Part shown: positions 38,701 to 50,700 of the stretch, in pieces
Layout of the letters: each line of letters begins with the position of its first letter
Numbering within the stretch: position 1 is the stretch's first letter
Assembly: GCF_016920785.2 (NCBI RefSeq)
Contig: NW_024609884.1
Span: forward strand, 32,098,080-32,162,079
From: Ixodes scapularis
Taxonomy: Eukaryota; Arthropoda; Arachnida; Ixodida; Ixodidae
Length of the DNA: 64,000 nt
Reading direction: 5' to 3'
Translations under genes and position numbers: made by a program
The notes under the pieces: generated by a model
What the model saw: the letters and a program-made list of their open reading frames with translations, nothing else
Database searches by the model: none
Told to the model about the DNA's origin: nothing

Positions 38701-41700
38701 ACTGGATAGCTCCTGTGGTAGACCCAGTGACAGGAAAGACGCTGGAAGAAGGTCACCTGAGTCACCGCATGCAGCTGCCTGGCAACACATGGCAAGAGGT
38801 GTGGTCCACAGCACGGGCCGTTCCTGCGCACCGCCAGAAGCGCCTCTTTGATGACACCAAGGAAGCAGAGAAGGTTTGGTTCAGTCATTCTAAGTGAAGC
38901 CTTTTGGTGTGTTATTGGTAGGGTGACAGACGTCCCGTTTTGGCCGGGACAGTCCCGTTTTTGAGGTCCGCTTCTGCCGTCCCGTCTTTTTCTCCCAATA
39001 AAGAATCATGTCCCGGTTTTGCAGGAGTGCATAGTTTTGAAATTGGCACCAAGCGGGTTTAAGCAAACGGAAACTATGCCTACTCGTTATAAGCATAGTT
39101 TACAAAAAGTACCATAGGTACCTTAAAGTATTTACCCAGAGAGTAAAATTTAGAACTGCTCTTGCCCGGGCACAAACACCTTCCAAATGGGTGTGTGGAA
39201 CTGAACTGTGAGTGTGACTGTTCCAGGGCTTAGTGCAGTATGGAAAAGTTTAGATATAGGACCAGTTATTTAATTAAATTTGTTCTCCCAATCTCAATCT
39301 TTTGTACCCCCCCCCCCCTCCCCCCGGGCTGGGTGTCCAGTTTCCTACCTTGAGGAATATGGTGACCCTAGTTATTGGCAATCAGGGGGAATTGTCGGAA
39401 GCAAGTAACTAGCCAATGATGGCCATCTGCTCATGAAGGCATATTCATGAAGCTGAAATGATAATCAAAGGTTCATGTATGTATTACAAAAAATGATAAA
39501 TTTCTACAAGTTTGTTTGCCCACTCTGAGGTAGTACTATTGTGAACAATATGAGCTGCAAAAGTCCTTCATTATTTTGCCAATGTATTAATAAACTTTGT
39601 TCCAAACTGTTTGATGGAATGGGAAGCTTAGGGCCCATTCTATAAACTGTATGACAAGTTGAGAGATACTGTAAAACCCTTAATGTTCGCGAGCCCTTAA
39701 TTTTCGCGAATTGAAATATTCGCGGAATTTAAGGGCACGCGAAAATTTTGATCCTTAAGAGTTTATATGAGGGCGTCTGCAATTCGCGAAATTTAGTGGC
39801 GGCTATTATGTCCTCTGTGACCAATTCGCGAAAAATAGGGGCCGCGAAAATAAAGGGTTTTACAGTAAGGTAAAGTTGTGGGGATTGCAAATGCAGAAAA
39901 AGGCTCGATTAGGTGTTTCGCTCATATTGTCCATGACGTGCAGTGGCATCGGAACAGGGGAGCAGTGGGGGAGTGATCACCGGTCCCCCATATTTTGAAA
40001 ATTTAATGTTTAAAAACAGCAGGGTGGTCTCAAGCTCACTTCAGGTTCTTCCAAGCTTGGTTAGGTTTGTGGAGTGCTCAACAAAACCAAGAGGCCAACT
40101 TCCACTATCCACAGAACTGTCAAGAAGGCAATAGGTGATCAGATGCTGCCAGATGTGGGTTTCTTTGTTATCCAACGAGTGTGCTTTGTCAAACCCACTG
40201 TGTAGCTTGCTGCATTTGCAGCTACGGCAAGTCCATCCGAGAACTGCCTTGAGATTCTTTTTTTGGGAAACAAGCAGTAACACAGTGCACTCTTGAAAGA
40301 TGTGCGATAGTTTCGCCAACACGCTTGACCCGAAGGCTCAAAAGGCTGAGGTAACGGCGCTCTGCTTCTATTGGCAGAGTCACCTCTCAGAGTCCACACT
40401 GCCACATCAGGCAGGTGGGGAGGGCCAGAGAAAAAATGGGGGGCTCCATCAAGCAAGGAGGACCTTGACCTCCTCATGACCATTAGTCTCCTATATTATG
40501 CCCCCTGGCCTCACCCCATTAGTGTAGCTTTCGCGACTTCTTTTAAAACACATCTGTAAATTCTGAAAAAAAAACAAAAAAACACCCTGTATATTGTATA
40601 ACCAGTTCTCAGCTTTGATATATTTTGTAATAATCAGGGAAGTTAATTGAAATAATCAGGGGATACCTGGAGAGGTCAGTGAATTTGAAAGAAATAATTT
40701 GGTAGACACCCTGGAACTACATCTTCCTTGTTTGAGTTTTATATTTTGAAAAGCGTTGTAGTCATATGAAATAAAATAAGCATGTTTGTGTTAGCTAGTG
40801 AATTTCACACAAAATGCCTATCTTGCAGGTTCTTTATTACCTGCTGTCTCTGCGCCCAGCTGAAATTGTGAAACACCTGATGCCGATCTTGATTCACTGT
40901 GCTCTGTCACATATTATTGACAACGGTAAGTATCAAATTTCAAGTCTATGATCATAAGCTAAAGTTAAAATCTTATGTAAATCAAAACTGTAAGCAGCAC
41001 CCACAAATATTTATTATATTTTCGAGATCAGCAGTCCTCAACTGGTTGTCAGACTCCAGCAACATTGGTGGGGGTCCGCATTGGTTCGGGGACCGCTGCA
41101 CCGGGGTACTGAAGGCATTGAGAAAGGTTAAAATCGTCAATCTGACTGTCTTTGTAGTAGTAGATTTCTCACGAGTTGCAGGGTGCTCTTGCAAGTGCAT
41201 TATTAATACCGTCTTTCAATTGGAGAAAGCACTTGGGTATATGCGTTGCCATTTTCGCTTTCCGCTGTGAGACCCCTTAGTCCAAGTTTTATTTATTAGG
41301 GTTGTGCGAATATTCGAAATTTCGAATAGTAGTTCCGAATAATACACTATTCGATATTCGCTTCGAGAAGAACTGCACTATTCGCGTTTTTCGCAGTGCT
41401 GATTGCGGCGGGTTAGCCCCGTTGAGTGCGCTTCTCACCAAGCACCGGTGCGCTGCGGAGAAGCAATACCCGCGGAAGCGAGCTCTGCGGGTGTTGCTTC
41501 TCCGCAGCGCACCAGTGCTTGGTAAGAAGCGCACTCAAAGGGTAACCTGCCGCAATAAACACTTGGAAAAGTATGAATATCGTAATTGCGTGCTTGGAAG
41601 TAAAGCATACATTCAAAGCGGGATGGAGAACCTGTGCCGACTGTGTGATATCTACATTGTAGTTAAAGTTTCAAAATTAAACTGTTACGCAAGAGTATTA

Positions 41701-44700
41701 TACTATGTTAGGCAGAGATGCCCTTACAACCTGCATTCATCGTGCACGATTCATTCTTTTTTAACTCTAGATTAAAGAAAGTATATTTTATATAACAAGA
41801 TTTGTAAATTCACTTCTTTGGGTATAGTTGGCCATCTCTACAGGATTCATTTTATGTCAAATCTGTCGTTTACTTGCCATCCCAAGACACCAGACCTTCT
41901 GAGGTCACAGTTCATAAATATAGATAGATCAAACTTAGTTTATAAATAAACAAGTGGAACAACCTTCACAAGTTTATCTGGGTTTTTGTCTAAGTATTAT
42001 GCAATGGTAGTGAAAGGCGTGGGAAAACTTCGATATTCGAATCGAAAAAATTCGGGCAAAACCACTATTCGCTTCGAACTCAAAATTCACTATTCGCACA
42101 AGACTACTATTTATTCATTTATTTGTTCAAAATACCTGGAGGGTCTATTCCTGGACATTACACAAGGGGGATTTAGTCAAAGTACACTATAAACACCACT
42201 TTTAAAAGCACATACATGAAACAAAGGATCTCACATTCTCTCAGCCACGAACAAGTTCAGCAGAAATACAACGCAGTTTTTACATTTGAATACTTTTTTG
42301 GGAAGAGCGCCACCAGAAATGAAAATTTGTGTATTGTACAAAAATGTAAAACACTAGGTAAGAACGTCATGAGGAATAAAAACTACCGTAAATTACCGAG
42401 CAAGCAACCACTAAAAATTTGGAGATAATTGCAAAGAACTAGGGGATGGGCACATGTGAGGTCATCAATTTTACATATATATATATGTACTGTGCATATT
42501 TTTTCAGACGTTTCAAATTTTGGGGGTGGCATGCTTAGTGTGGAATGGGTATTCCATGGTATTCCATGGTATAGGACACCAAGTAATGTAGGATAGCAGC
42601 TCGAAATGCAGCAGGGTCTGAAAGTGAGCTTATGTTGTCAGGGAGACTATTCCAGTGAATGACTGCATGCACAATGGGGAGTTCTTGAAAGCAGATGTAT
42701 GTCCGAAACATCCGCAGGATGTAGAAAACAATTTGTGTGCAGGATATGGAAAACATTCGTCCACAGGATGTGGAAAACAATAAGTATGATTTATATTTAG
42801 TTGGATTGACAACTTCGACATTCTCTGATTTCCAGCGACGCAAGTTTTCTCGGTGTATGCAACACATCATATAAACATGTTCACTGAAAGTCTGCAAATG
42901 ACTCCTAAGATAGTTGGGGGGGTCTGCAGCAACTCAGAGTTTGAGAACTGCTGTTCTAGGTTACTTTACCTCATTGCTCAAATTAAGCCGTGAGGCCACC
43001 TAACACCGAAGTACAGTTTAATGCAGGCTATAGAGCTGTGTATAAGGTGCTGAATACGGGCTGTGTAATATATAGGCTTAGCATTATGGCTGTTGTGGAA
43101 GCTGTCTCTCTTAGAGAGACATTGGCTACCAGTCTAAGGCTTCTCATATACTATATAATTGATATGGCAGCCATTTATTTGCATTGAAAAATTAGATTTT
43201 GGAAGAAAAATTTGATTGCTGTTTGAAAGTTTTTAATTTTAATTTGTTTTTATGTGTCGTGCAGCTCATAATGGACCACGGTCCCTCACCACATTCCTGG
43301 AGCAAGCCGTAACCAAGATTGCAGCACAGCTTCGGACAAAAGAGCCAAAGTTTAGGGTAAGAGTGCATAGTTGAAGCACCTACAGCTGTTCTGCCGCATG
43401 CTTGTTTGAATTGGAGAGCAGCAGCAACAGTTTTAGACAATCAGCAAAACAAACTACATTTAATACTAATGAGAAACAAGAATAAAACCACAAATGTAGA
43501 GAAACAGAGCCAGAGATTGCATGACACACTTCTTATCACTGTCTATATGTCTAGGCAGTGATTCTTATTTTTATTTCTGATCATTTTTTTTTCTACCAAA
43601 TTTTAGGAAAACATTGCCCTAGTTAAATTTTGAAAGATTAACTTTGGGTGCTTTCAGCCTTAATAAACTCCCACAAAAACCTGTTGTATCATTGACATAC
43701 TTGACATCCCGCAGTATTTCACCAAAATGGAGAGGGGGGGGGGGGGTGCGGTGTTTGGCACAATATTGGTTCCATAGTCCATTTCTCTTTCTCTCCAAAC
43801 CTCTGGCCTCACTACGCTGCCACATCGCTAGGATTGACTTGTCCAAATTTAGGAAAGTTTCGATTATTGATTCAAATAGTGTACTAGTATTTGCTTTGAC
43901 CTTTGAGTCAAATGCTGACAGTCCTCAGATATTTCACAATATTTCTCATTGTTTTAATGTTGTAAGGTCTGCTTGCGCTGGTTAGTTAGCTATAGTGCCA
44001 CTCTATATGCTCCCAAAGGAGCAGGGTAGTGAAATCCTTTGATCCATAGACTTTTCCGACAGAACGAGCACCGGAATTGTTTTAGTCGTCTGCGCTGGTC
44101 ACGTGGTATTTTAATACGAAAGCATTAACTGTCCCATGGTGTGAGCCTACGTCATCAGTTTGAAGCGTGAAAACAGCACCAAGTTTCCGTGATCCCAAAG
44201 ATCCCATTGTCTGACGTGTGGCAACGAGGCTCCCATTGGCCGCTGCGCGCGTCAGTTTCAACGATTGCCGCCAGATGGCACTGCGTGTCTGTGCCGCCAG
44301 CGCGCCTATAAAACTAACCGCTGCAACCCCATGCCACTACGGGCCCGCGCCGGTTAAAACGGACACGTTGGCGCGTGCTTGGAGGCTTCTGCTCGTCTCG
44401 CCGCCGACCAACATGCCGTCGCCTTCATCATCCACATCGTCGGCGGTGCTTCTGCTCGTCTCGCCGCCGACGAACGTGGCACCACCTTTAAAATACAGAT
44501 TGTCGCCGGTGCTTCTGCTCGTCTCGACGCCAACAAACATGGCGTTGCCTCAAGCATCCACATCGTCGGCGGCCGCCATCTCGACAGGGGAAACCTGCCT
44601 GTCCATGCAAGTACACCGCAGACGAACTAAGGGAGCAGAATAACGCAGCATACCAATCGAGGAGGCAGGCCGGCAAATCCACAATCGTTGTCAAGTCTCC

Positions 44701-47700
44701 GAATACACGCCGGTCCTGAACGAGCAGCGGCTCAACACACGATAGGAAACAGAAGAACGCCATCCTAAAGCATGCGGCGCAAGCCGATCACGATTCAAAG
44801 CGTCTCGGGCGGCAAGAGTGCAAGGTCCTCCGACAACGCGAGGCCGGAGCATTAATTCGCAGGCAGCAGGTGCTGACAAAGGCAAGGCGGAATGTACGCA
44901 GTGGGGAAGCCGAGGCAAGAGCGAAGATGGCACCAGACGGCCACGACCTCGGCCGCAGCAAAACGTGGCCCTCCACTCAAGTACACCGCAGACGAACTAA
45001 GACCGGAAAAATGCAACGAAACGCGCGAAGAGGCTGGCCCCATTGTTTCAGGCCTACAGCCGACATGTGAATGAAGGAACTCTAGAAAATTAACCCGCTG
45101 CAATTTCATCACAAAACTCTAAAACATACCCCGCAGCACAACTCAAAAACATTACTCGCGCCACAAAACTCCGCGGCGTTCCATTGGACATTCATGCTTT
45201 TGCATTCACAACTCATAAGAAGTGTGCAGGTGTCTTCCAACTTGTTCTCCCCTTCACTCCTTTACCAACGTTTCAGAATCTGGATGCGTTGTAATAAGAA
45301 AACGCATGAAGATGGATTCTATGCAAAGAATGAACGATTCCAAAGCGTAAGCCTATTTCAGTTTTAAAATTTATTATGACTTGAATAACACTTAGTAGAA
45401 AGTTTGGCAGAGAGAAGACAGCCCCGAAAAGTTTTAGGGGGGATAAATAGACTTCTGCAGCAGATGACTTGCCACCTCAAGTGGCAAGTCGAATTAGTTG
45501 GTACTAGTCACATGAGCGGAAGTTTAACATGGAATGTGTTAGTATATGGCTGGCACCTAACCGTTTCCAGTTTCATACTTCAGTGATAGAAGATGCAAGT
45601 ACTGCATCAGCATTCGGCTGATGCAGCCAAATGCTGATGCAAGAGTAGCATCTGAACTGGGGGCCTTGCGCTGGCCTCCAGTGGGTGCCTTACTCAAAAT
45701 CTAGCACTACAGCATGCAAAAAATCAAATATAAGATAACTATACTGTTAGAACTTATTGGATGTTACTATATTTGTGCTAAATGGGTTTTCTAAACAATG
45801 CCTTAGTTTTGTGGATAAATATATTATCGCAAGACCCTCGGATTCACACATCTGGGAAGGCCACCATGTTTAAAAGTCGGTGACATGGTCTGCCCACATT
45901 TCCTAGTGGCGCGGCGTCGCAGCCGGTGCAACTGGACCGTCCCCTTGCACGCCCTTGCAGACCTGACTCTCTCAGCACCTTGGCCTTCAGCGCTTCAGCT
46001 TTTTCGTTTACCTTCTGCGTTTCGAGCACATGGTTTCAAGACAATTGCATATATGGTATCGCTAGCTTTGTTGGAGTCTTCTAGTTTCCAACATGTCTGA
46101 CACTAATCACGGCACATGCCACCTCGGTTTCTCCGAGGCAAAGTGCCAGCCTACAGATTCCCAGGTGGTGGGTTCGAATCCCGGCCGAGGTGCTCGCAAC
46201 CTGACAGAGACTCATTGCGGAGACGGCGCCGTGTAACTGAGCTGTCTCCCAAAAAAAATTATGTATGGCAAACATAAAAAAAAGATGTATGGCAAATCGC
46301 TAGGCAATTGTGTTGCATATGTGAAACGTTTGGGTTTCATCACTCAGTGGTTACACTTTATAGCCAAGCACGTTGATGTTAGTCCGTGTAGTGGGGAATT
46401 AGTCTCTAGTGCTCAAACTCGGGTGTCTAACATCATTGCTCACGCTGTTCATCACTGAGATTTTGCGCAGCTAAATGCCTACGTTCACGGCGCTCTTCAT
46501 TAACTTATACCATACCCACTTATAGCAGTTCCTGGAATGACGCAATACCGCCAATCACTCCTCTGTCAGTGTGCCCTCGCTCAATCACATGAACACCTCA
46601 TCCTCACCCACCTCTGGCCACGTGACCTCCCCCGTTAGCCAATCAGCATCGAGCTTCCTTCGTTCCTCCTCTCTCCCCGTCAACCGATCAGCGTCGAGCT
46701 TCGCGGTTGCTTCAATTTTTGGGCTTCACGAAATGGTCAAAGGTTCAAGGGAGTTTATTAACTGCCATACAGCCGAGAGCCTGAGGCAGCCGAAAGGCAG
46801 AAGCCCGTACAAGCCAGGGCTTAAAGTCTGGGGGGTCTCAGGGGGTCCCAGACACCCCAGTGATTTTAACGGATGGTCTAAGACCCTCTTCAACAGCCCC
46901 AGCATTAGTGACATCAAAATCGTATCTTGCAATAAAATAGCTTGTTTTTAGGGATGTGGCATTTGGTGATTAGCAACTTGAGGGTTGCAGGTACAGCGTG
47001 GGCAGAGTCAGCAGTAGGGTTTATTTTATGTGAATCTAGTATATCTCATCAGAAGTTAGAACCCCCCTCGCCCCCCTTACCTTCTTGTAGAGACCCCCCT
47101 CAACTTACGGGAGACTTTAAGCACTGCGTAAAACCAAGTATTGGCTGCCTCCTTGGCTGTATGTTAACAAGTGAAGAACACATGATAATGATAACACATA
47201 CGTACATGTGAGGTGGGTTGTCTACAAAGTTCAGCTGGTCACAGGATTCATACATCACTGTACCGCGCCAAGTTTTTGAACCCAGCGACACTTTGGGCCC
47301 TCCTAGCATCAATGGCAAGGAGTTCCATATCTCGGGGGCTTGGGCAAAGAGGGTGGAGGAGGTACTACTGGTGCGTGCAAGGCATGCACTGATCAAGCTT
47401 CAATGGCCTTGACCGCCGCAGGTAACCTTCTGGGATGGGACAGTCACCGAGCAGAAACTTGTACAGGAGTACCCACCTAGAGAAGAGTCTACGTCTGTCA
47501 ATTCGAGACCACTTAAGGGTCTGTAAATTCTGAGCAACTAGCCAAAGAATGTTTCACATTAAAATCCCCAGGTGATTGAAGTTAATCCTCAGTCGTCCGC
47601 TGGGGCATCCCAGGTGCCTTTCTTTGGTTTAGCATGTATAGGCCAGTGTGCTGTTTACAAACAAGCCCAGACGAGGTGTGGGCAGACGCATGTGCGCAGT

Positions 47701-50700
47701 AACCAGATTCGCGTCAAGTAGAGCGTCTGTGCATGCGCCCTGGCAATAGCAACGCCACCACAGTGGCGTGACGTCAGTGCCGCGTGTTAGTGTATAACTA
47801 GGATTCCGTGTTTTCGGATAAACCCGAAAAACATCCCCCGGTAAAATTTTGGTCAATTCGGATTTATCCGATAAACTTCAAACGTGAATACAGCGCAAAA
47901 ATTTGACAAAGGACGAGTGAAAGAAGTGCACGGACAAAGCACTGTTTTCACGTTTGAAGATGCAGCGCTTTGTCTGTGCACTTCTTTCACTTGTCCTTAG
48001 TCAAATTTTTGCGCTGTTTTCACATTTGAAGATGTTCAACCAACTTGCCCAACTTACCGCCTTGTTTATCCGATAAATTCAGAATTTCAATGCAAAACCA
48101 TTAACTGTACCATGGAGCGGAGTCTGCAGCGTCTGTAACCGCGTAAAAACGGCACCAAAAACCCATAACCATGAAAGCAGCACCTAAATTGACTGCGACA
48201 CTTCATATCAGATGCTTTGTTACGGAAGCCAATGCGGCCGCTCGAGGTCAAAGCAAATGCACCTCAAAAAAAAAAAAAGAAACACAAAGAAAAGTACAGT
48301 AACGCAATGCTTCGTCACGGAAGCCGTCAAGGTTCGCCGCGCCTGCGCAGTGGGGGAGCGTGATGTTACCACCGCAGCGCCGTGTGCAATAGGAAGACGT
48401 GGCACGCTGCTTGTAGGAATGCTCTCGCATTCCTACACATAAGCAGTTTTAAGTGTATTTGTCGAATTTTTGCGGCATTTTCCAACCCATTCCTCACGCC
48501 GCCATACAGGACAAAGTAAGCTGGGTATGAGGATCAACAGAAACACCTCAAAAGTAACTGAGAGTTGATATGACTGGGGTTCGGTTGGAGCTGTTATATA
48601 ACATTCCTCCACGTCTAGGCTGGGTTATTAATACCTACATCGTACGTACACCACTTCAGGCAGTGGTGGTATTAAAAATATTTGTTTGTTATATTCTTTA
48701 GATGGTTGTTTAACAACACGAAAGACTCGCTGGTTGTTTTTTATATTCTTTACAACAAACAGTATTTTACAATTAGGTTTGAACAGTGCGCAGTGTCAAT
48801 GGTTCTGGGAAAATGCCACCACAGTTATCTTTCGAATTTCGGACCACTGTCAAAACGGGCCCCACTGCTTATCTCGTCAAGGTTGATTCTGGATAGCAGG
48901 TCATTGTACTTTTGGGTCACGACAAAAGCCACTGTTTTGGTTTCCAGTTTGGGCCATACTATTTGTGCTTTAGAGGAAGGAGAAATTGTGTTTTTGTAGC
49001 AGTGAAAGCTATGGACCATGGAGATTACATAAAATGGGGAAGAGGGACAGTTTAATCTTCTCAATTACATCCTTTACCACTCCACCTCGCACGGCCGTGG
49101 GGTAGGTTGATGGAATAGGATAGGATGAATGCAAGCTTCCCAGCGGCTGCTTCCAGGAGCTTATTGATTTTAAGGTATTGGCGTTTACCGAAGCAACACT
49201 TGTGTGCAACTTTTGTCGTGGGACAAATTAGTAATGGCACCAACACCAAATCCAACTGAACAAATAATAATTGATACAAGCGCATTCTATTTTTTATGTA
49301 GCATAATAACTTTACACGTGGGTATTATTTGTTATCTTTATTAGGAAACACTGCAAAATTAAACTGAATTTCTGAGAATCGGGAATTAAACAGAAATGAA
49401 CTCCGGTAAACTCCGAATTCTGGGCATGAAATAAACTCCGAAACACACCCTCCGGATTTTACGAAAAATAAACTCCGAAAACATAGTATAACATGTATAA
49501 CCCTAGAATTTTTGGCAGCAGCGATGAGAGTAATTGTTGTCAAGAGATGTTGGAATTCATCTTGGGACACAGCACGAACAACAGACGTGGACGAAGGCGC
49601 AGTTATGTGCGGTACCAGTCATGCCATCATGCTGTGAAACGAAACCGCGTTTTTGCGCGGCGTGAGTTACTTTGCGAGCTGAAGTACTTGCTCCAGAAAG
49701 CAACGGCCATGGGAAAAGTATATTTGGTCCCTGCCTTCCAGTCACCGTGGTCGCGCGACATCGGGTGTTCCCATCCCCACGTCGCTGCAGATATGGCTTC
49801 TAAAATGAAACTTAATACCACCGCATGTTCATCAACATTCCTGTTCTTGTTTAAATCATACGTTACTACAAAAATCCCTCTTTACCTCAAAGACTGCTCT
49901 GTCGAAGTATTGATTACCTAGGTATCTCTCGGTGGGCTTTCTTTCGAGAGGGACCCCGGTACGTGCAAAATCTGTGGGAAAGAAAGTTGGTGAAGAGAAG
50001 TGAGCTAAAGCAAAGAAGGCAATGTCTGCACGCTGAACCCGCACAGCGTGCTTGTTTGTCTCGGGCTCAGTCGTTGCACAAAACGCTCCAAGAACTTTTT
50101 GACCCTGGCTCGCAATGTCTTGCATCGATGCGCTCAGGTTCTTTTTTTTGTGTGTGTGTTTAGCTTGTACCTTGTTTGCCGGCCGGCAAGCATGCGCCGC
50201 TGGACTGTTTTCTGTCGTATGTTCGACAGATACATTTTGCATACAATTTTGGGAATCAGTTGGCGACGGAGCGGAGTGGCATGGTTTCGGTTTCAATCGA
50301 ACAGCTGTTGTTTCTGCTCGTGCGACGAAGCATGCTCAAGCCTGCCGAAGTTGCCCTCACGTGCATGTGAACATGACTGCACGACAGAGGCACCAGCCGG
50401 GACGCTTGCAATCCATTGTTTTACGTTTGCTTACTTTTGACGAAAATCTGGCACGACGGGCACCAGTAAAACGTTGGCAAGCGGTTTTTCGGAATTGCTC
50501 GGCAATGCCTACAGCACTGTACACTTGTGGGATGTCTCAGCAGTAAAAATACAAGCAGCAAGTTCTGTCACAACATGTCACATCAGAACACAACACAACA
50601 CAAAGTGCCCTTGCATTTGTACAGCACTTAAAACAAATATTTTTCTTTTCATAAGAATATCTGCGCCAAAAGCCACTTTTGCTGCTCCGAAACACTATCT

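Larger units (their letters stand above)
41029..42953. mobile_element. hAT-type element with nested insertions
   Basis: Starts CAGCAGTCCTCAACTGG and ends AGTTTGAGAACTGCTG. Flanking 8-mers ttcgagat (41021-41028) and ttctaggt (42954-42961) match at 6 of 8. It contains a second hAT-type element (41297-42106), which in turn holds a fold-back hairpin (41402-41556), and a retrotransposon remnant (42535-42897). Confidence 0.55.
47800..49494. mobile_element. hAT-type element with GTGTTTTCGG subterminal repeats, disrupted
   Basis: The left begins aggattccgtgttttcggat and the right carries ataaactccgaaaacatag, inverted matches over ccgaaaac. Flanks gtataact (47792-47799) and gtataacc (49495-49502) match at 7 of 8. 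The interior includes a hairpin (47876-48031) and a short GCATT-end element (48086-48434), plus unassigned DNA. The outermost TIR bases are poorly preserved. Confidence 0.5.

Noticed and set aside
46119..46193. Functional tRNA gene
   Set aside because: B box and acceptor-like ends are present, but no D-arm or anticodon arm folds; kept as a SINE-like fragment.
47100..47396. Retrotransposon RT tail (APEIWNSLP)
   Set aside because: Only one short motif matches and the surrounding residues do not; insufficient to annotate.
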